From assembly GCA_050084985.1 (NCBI GenBank), contig JBITNC010000002.1, forward strand, positions 26,784,001 to 26,848,000: a stretch of DNA of 64,000 bases, written 5' to 3'. A program made the translations under genes and the position numbers. Under the pieces are notes generated by a model that saw only the letters and a list, made by a program, of their open reading frames with translations, searched no databases and was not told the origin of the DNA. This document shows, piece by piece, positions 59,543 through 64,000 of this stretch (within the stretch, counting starts at the first letter, position 1; the number at the start of each line of letters is the position of its first letter). The stretch is from Nageia nagi. Lineage: Eukaryota; Pinophyta.

Positions 59543-60545
59543 TCTCGATGGTTCCAACTTTGGGATTTGAAAACCACAAATGAGAGCTGAATTATAGGTA
59601 AGAAAGCTTTGGCAAATAGTGAATAGAAACCTTATACCTCCTATAGATGAGAAAGCACTAGAGGCTTATAATACAAAGAATGAGTTAGCAACCTCCATGA
59701 TTTATCGTACAATTTCAGATGATGTGCTCCTGATGATTTCATCTTCAACCTCGATAAAGAAAGCTTAGGATAAGCTTAAGCAAATCTACCTTGGTTCAAA
59801 CTTTTTAAGAAGGTTTACCATTCTCCAAAAGTTGCTCCAATCTCATCAAAAAGAAGATGAAAATGTGGCTATCTACTTGAACAAAATCATTAATCTAAAC
59901 ACCCAACTTGTTGCTTATGGGTGCAACTGGATCAATGATAAATTCATGGTCTTCATCATTTTTCAAAACCTTTCTTCATAATTTGGAAACTTTATGATGG
60001 TTATGGAAATAAGGTTTGATGATGAAGAAGAAGTCTTCTCCCTTGAGAACTTTTCAAGGCATCTATTGAAGCATGAGCAAACACTTAACAATAAGGTGTT
60101 GATTTTTTCTCTTAAGAATAATAACGTTACTCTTGAAGAAATCAAAACTCCTTTCAAAAAGAAGTTCAACCATCAAAAGAAATCTTATCCTTATTCTTCC
60201 AAAAGGTTTGAGAAAAGAGGTAATGGTTACAATAATAGCAGGAATAATAGGAACAACAATAACAACAATAGGAACAATGGCAACAATAACTACTTCAAGC
60301 AAAGAGATGGAAAAGGCAAAGCAACCAATCCATATCCTAAAGAAAAGTTTGATGGTAAGTGTAACTATTATGGCATCCAAGGTCACAAAGAAGTTGATTA
60401 CTATAAAAAGAAAAGAAAAGAAAAGAATAAAGGCTATTAAAATGTAAAGAGCTACAAAGGAAAGAAGAATATTCATGTTGGTTTTGCTATGATGCTCTAC
60501 TTTATGTCTTATTCTTTTTTTGTGTCAATAGATTGTTGATTCTGG
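59543..60545 (+). pseudogene. Copia gag remnant of element 5
   Basis: Readable from KHILDGSNFGI onward with stops. The open piece 59994-60440 contains the LLKHEQTLNNK segment and a knuckle CNYYGIQGHKEVDYY, in which the second and fourth zinc ligands are changed to tyrosine. The original start codon is deleted. Confidence 0.88.
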
Positions 60546-63440
60546 TTGCACTAATCACCTATGCTTTGAAAAAGAAAAGTTTAAAAACTTTTACAAGTAT
60601 CGAAAAGATGTAGTTATGATAGGTGATAACTCTACCCTTGAAGTCCAAGGAATTGGGAGTGTGTTGATTCATGAAAAGGTTCTTGACAATGTGCTCTATG
60701 TTCCTAAGCTTAGGATTAACCTTCTCTTCATAATCTAAGTTGCTAGAAAAGGGTACTCTTTTGATTTTGACTCTCAATTTTGATGCATTAAGAAAGGACT
60801 TACCACTTTGGTTAAAGGATCTATGAAAGATAACTTCTACATTATGGATCAAGTTCCATCAAAGATGTGTCTTGCTTCTAGTGTGTGTTCTAAAGGTAAT
60901 CTTTGGCACCATCATTTAGAGCATCTTAACCATAAGAGTATTCAAGTCATGAAAGACCAAAAACTTGTGGAAGGTTTGCCTTTAATTTTTTCTTCGGTTG
61001 GTCTATGCGAGAAGTGCATTCTTGGTAAGATGCATAGATTAAAGTTTGAAAAAGATAAGGCAACAAGAGCATCTCAATCTCTTCAACTTGTGCATTCAGA
61101 TTTGATGGATCCATTTCAGACTAAGTTACTTGGAGGAGCATCTTACGTCTTGACCTTCATTGATGAATTTAGTAAAATGACCTTTGGGTATCTATTTGAG
61201 CACAAAGATCAAACCTTTGAGAGTTTTAAGGTTTTTAAGGCCTTTGTTGAGAATCAAACTAACTTTAAAATCAAGATATTAAAATTAGATAATAGGAAAG
61301 AATATAACAATAATGAATTCAATGACTATTATGCTAAGTATGGAATCAAGAGGTAGTTTACAATTCCTTACAGTCCTCGTTAGAATGGTGTTATCAAAAG
61401 GAAAAATAGAATAATTATAGAGATGGATAGATGCATGTTGGGTAATCTTCCTAAATTATTATGGGGTGAAGCTATAAACACTGCTATTTACACCTTGAAT
61501 AGGTGTCCCATAAAAGCCATTCAAAGTAAAAATCCTTTTAAGGCATGATTAGAAAGAAAAACTAATATTTCTCATGTTAAGGTGTTTGGTTGTGAAGCAT
61601 TCTCCTACATTATTTCTAAAAAAAAGAAAAAGTTAGATAAAAAAGATGAAAAATGCATCTTTGTGGGTTATGATAGTCAGCATAAAGGCTAGAGGCTCTA
61701 CTCTTCATCTTACAAAATCATGTTTGTTTCAAGGGATGTAAAGTTCAATGAACTTCTTGAAACATTTTCTTCTAATAAGGATGTTGATGATCTAGAGGAA
61801 TCTTCAATTGCACCTAACTGATTAGATATTGATGTAGATAAATCACCTCATGAACAAAATTCTCCAACATAAAGGGTAACAAGGAGCATGACCTTGAATA
61901 AATCCTTAATTTCTAAGATTGACAACAAGCATGAGCCCTCAACCTTCAAAGAAGCTTCTATGCATGAGTGCTAGATGGAAGCTATGAAAGTGGAGTATGA
62001 GGTGCTTATGAAAAATAAAATTTAGGATTTGGTTTTTTATTCCAATGAAAAGAATGTGATTGAAAATAAGTGGATCTACAATATCAAGTTCATTTAAGTT
62101 AGAGATATTGAAAAATATAAGGCAAGGTTAGTAGCTAAAGATTTTTTATCAAAATATGGTGTAGATTATGAGAAAACTTTTGATCTTATGGCAAAGATGC
62201 CTACTATGAGACTTATCCTTGCTCTTTCTATAGCTCAAAGATGGAAAGTTTTTCAACTTGACATCAAGAGTGCATTTCTCAATGGTGAATTAGATGTGAA
62301 AATCTTCATGAATCAATCAAAAGGGTTTATTGTGAAAGGTAAAGAGTCCTTTATGTGCAAGCTAAAGAAGTCATTGTATGAATTAAGTAAGCACCATAAG
62401 CCTAGTACAAAAAGATTTTAGGGTACTTCACAAATATTAGATTCTCTAAGTGTTTTTCTGACTTTGATCTATATGTGCTCAATTAAGGAAGAGATGTGGT
62501 CTTGATTCTCCTTTATGTGGATGATCTTTTAATGATTAGAAATAATGATGAAATCATTCAAGAGTGCATATCCAAACTTAAGGTAATGTTTGAAATGACT
62601 GATCTTGATCTCTTGCACTACTATCTTGGAATGCAAGTGTATCAATACAAAAATTGTACTTACCTCAATCAATCTAAGTATATATCAAACATCTTGTAGA
62701 AGATTGGAATGGAGTGTAGATATGCTATGATCCCAATCTCTCATCGAATCACTATTTCTTAGAGTTCCAACTCTCAGTTAGCTAATGCTATAGCTTACAA
62801 GCAATTAATTGGTAGCCTTTTGTATTTGACTATATCTAGGCCAGATATTACGTTTATAGTGAATCTGATGGTATGATTCATGTAGAAACCTTATGTTGAG
62901 CACCTCAATTCTATGAAGAAAATCTTGAGGTATGTTACAGAGACTAAGGATCTTGCTCTCAAGTATTCCAAGTTACGCTCATTTGTTCTCTTTGAATTCT
63001 TAAATTTTGACTATAGGGGAGATAGAAATGATATGAAGTCAACCTTTATGTATGTGTTTAACATTAGTTTAGGTGCTATCTCTTGGGCTTCCAAGAAGCA
63101 ACCTACTATTTCTCTTTTCATCATAGAAGCTAAATATCATGCCATGTGTATTGCAATCCAAGAAGGTATTTGGCTAAGGCATTTTCTAAAAGAAATTAGG
63201 TATGAGCAAGGTGGCTCATCTTTGATTTCTTTAGATAATCAGTCAGCTATTTATTTGGCTAAGAATCTTGTATTCCATTAGAGAACAAAACATGTGGAAA
63301 TCCATATCCATTTTATCAAGGAGAAGGTTCTTAATGGCATCATACACCTAGAGTATTGTCCATCCATCTTGAATTCTATTGATTTGTTCACTAAGCCCCT
63401 CTTAGAAGCTTAATTCTGTAAGCTTAAGGATGCTATCCTA
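60528..63440 (+). pseudogene. Copia protease-integrase-RT-RNase H remnant of element 5
   Basis: Protease entry IVDSGCTNHLC (about 60532) is intact. The integrase piece 60808-61356 keeps H/H/C/C (LWHHHLEHLNHKS has lost one His spacing residue, CEKC is intact) and HSDLMDPF, but the second Asp region reads LDNRKEYN. RT pieces: 62188-62421 (QLDIKSAFLNG) and 62496-62699 (LLYVDDLL intact). RNase H: 62913-63281 ([33 protein letters not shown]). Several stops between pieces. Ends abruptly at the inversion breakpoint. Confidence 0.88.
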
Positions 63441-63921
63441 AATAACCAAAATAATTCTTAAATAACCAAGATCGCATGAAAGCTCTAAATTCACATCTAA
63501 CTATCATACAAAGTAATTTCATAAAGATAACACAAGATGTAAGTGGTTCCTTCAACTAGGAGTACATCCACTAACTAGATCTTCATTTCAATCATAAATA
63601 CAACTCTCTTACAATCCTCCTAATCTCAACTTCTATACTCTATCTTATAGCATAACTTTACTCCATAAATTGGTGTGTGATCATAAAGAGGGAGCCTTCT
63701 ATTTATAGACCAAAATCCCTCTTTGGATCATCTTTTATCCAATGTACAAAAACATGATATGCACATCCTTTTATCCAAGGGGCATGCTCATGACATGGAG
63801 TGTAGAACAAGTTACATTATCATATTCACTTAAATAATTAAGGTATCAAATGATACCCTTAAGTATTAGTGAACTTAAATAGAAGATTTAATACAAACCT
63901 TTAGAATTACACATTCCAACA
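63441..63921 (-). repeat. Right (5') LTR of element 5, missing its first bases (~481 bp)
   Basis: Matches 56585-57084 from about base 10 of the LTR onward. TATAAATA at 63707-63700; ends ATTCCAACA. The inner end is joined to inverted pol at about 63440, and no primer binding site is present. Confidence 0.85.
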
Positions 63922-63926
63922 CACTC
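63922..63926. repeat. Target site duplication of element 5, right copy (CACTC)
   Basis: Partner of 56580-56584 with one mismatch. Confidence 0.8.
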
Positions 63927-64000
63927 CTCCATTCCAAACTTTTGCAATATGTCTGATATATATTTAGATTGACTAAGATAAGTATAATCCTTGTATTGAT
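63927..64000 (-). pseudogene. Element 4 pol, continuation (RT), cut by window edge
   Basis: The minus-strand frame continues the RT thumb region (KYISDILQKFGMEE-like in siblings), directly following the sequence interrupted at 56579. Confidence 0.85.

Larger units (their letters stand above)
56585..63921 (-). mobile_element. Ty1/copia element 5, nested in element 4, with an inverted interior
   Basis: The LTRs 56585-57084 and about 63441-63921 are in minus orientation. The short segment 57085-57630 is minus-oriented 3' untranslated region ending with the last codons of pol. Everything from 57631 to 63440 (leader, gag, pol) is in plus orientation. The pol reading at 63440 stops at KLKDAI, and the matching last pol codons (KLPS.. 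in siblings) are at 57606-57630, so the two breakpoints fit an inversion of about 5.8 kb. The primer binding site and the first bases of the right LTR are lost. It is flanked by a 5-bp duplication with one mismatch. Confidence 0.85.
54672..64000 (-). mobile_element. Ty1/copia element 4, runs off the right edge, interrupted by element 5
   Basis: The 3' LTR (54672-55175), polypurine tract (55176 on), 3' untranslated region and the RNase H end of pol (55872-56579) are present. Pol then continues after the inserted element 5, from 63927 to the window end. The bases left of the LTR are AAGTT; the matching duplication would lie outside the window. Confidence 0.88.

Overview
This window is nuclear DNA of a land plant, most likely a seed plant with a large, repeat-rich genome. 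It is AT-rich and dominated by Ty1/copia LTR retrotransposons in various stages of decay, with one intron-containing host gene that looks intact. The gene encodes a plant-type ubiquitin-specific protease with an N-terminal membrane segment and a MYND finger (UBP15-19 group, closest in plan to UBP16). The heavy nesting and old, decayed elements lean towards a gymnosperm-sized genome, but that is inference; the sequence does not name the species.

Layout. (1) 1-7740: minus-strand copia element 1, cut by the left window edge. Its gag-pol is almost open, broken by two stop codons and a start-region indel, and six tandem hairpin repeats lie downstream of pol. (2) 7741-9006: no gene seen. (3) 9007-17688: complete but decayed copia element 2 (minus) with two ~500-bp LTRs and a perfect 5-bp target duplication (GATTC). 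(4) 17694-21661: intergenic DNA ending in a degraded plant-mobile-domain-like pseudogene (+). (5) 21662-34054: composite copia element 3 (minus), bounded by perfect AGCTT duplications, with a second 5' LTR embedded in its gag; best explained by nesting followed by recombination. (6) 34060-43450: decayed remnants: a coiled-coil fragment, a Ty3/gypsy gag, a LINE zinc-binding tail, an unrecognised coding remnant, a ~487-bp tandem duplication and a copia RT/RNase H remnant. (7) 43454-50524: the ubiquitin protease gene (minus, 11 coding exons, 1242 codons as reconstructed from splice sites). (8) 50640-54671: upstream DNA with an older copia remnant. (9) 54672-64000: copia element 4 (minus, running off the right edge), interrupted in pol by copia element 5 (56585-63921), whose interior is inverted relative to its LTRs.

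How the copia family works. All copies share TG...CA LTRs of about 500 bp with a TATAAATA box (altered in one subfamily), a tRNA-Met-type primer site 2 nt inside the 5' LTR, an unusually long leader of ~2.6-3.0 kb, gag with a CCHC knuckle, protease, integrase, RT and RNase H in one frame, a ~0.7-kb 3' untranslated region and a polypurine tract. In the four copies that keep both ends of the leader, a splice-donor-like site lies shortly after the primer site and a splice-acceptor-like site ends 2-3 nt before the gag ATG. This suggests the long, variable leader is a removable intron. A hairpin containing a GTRAGT motif is conserved downstream of pol and has been amplified six-fold in element 1.
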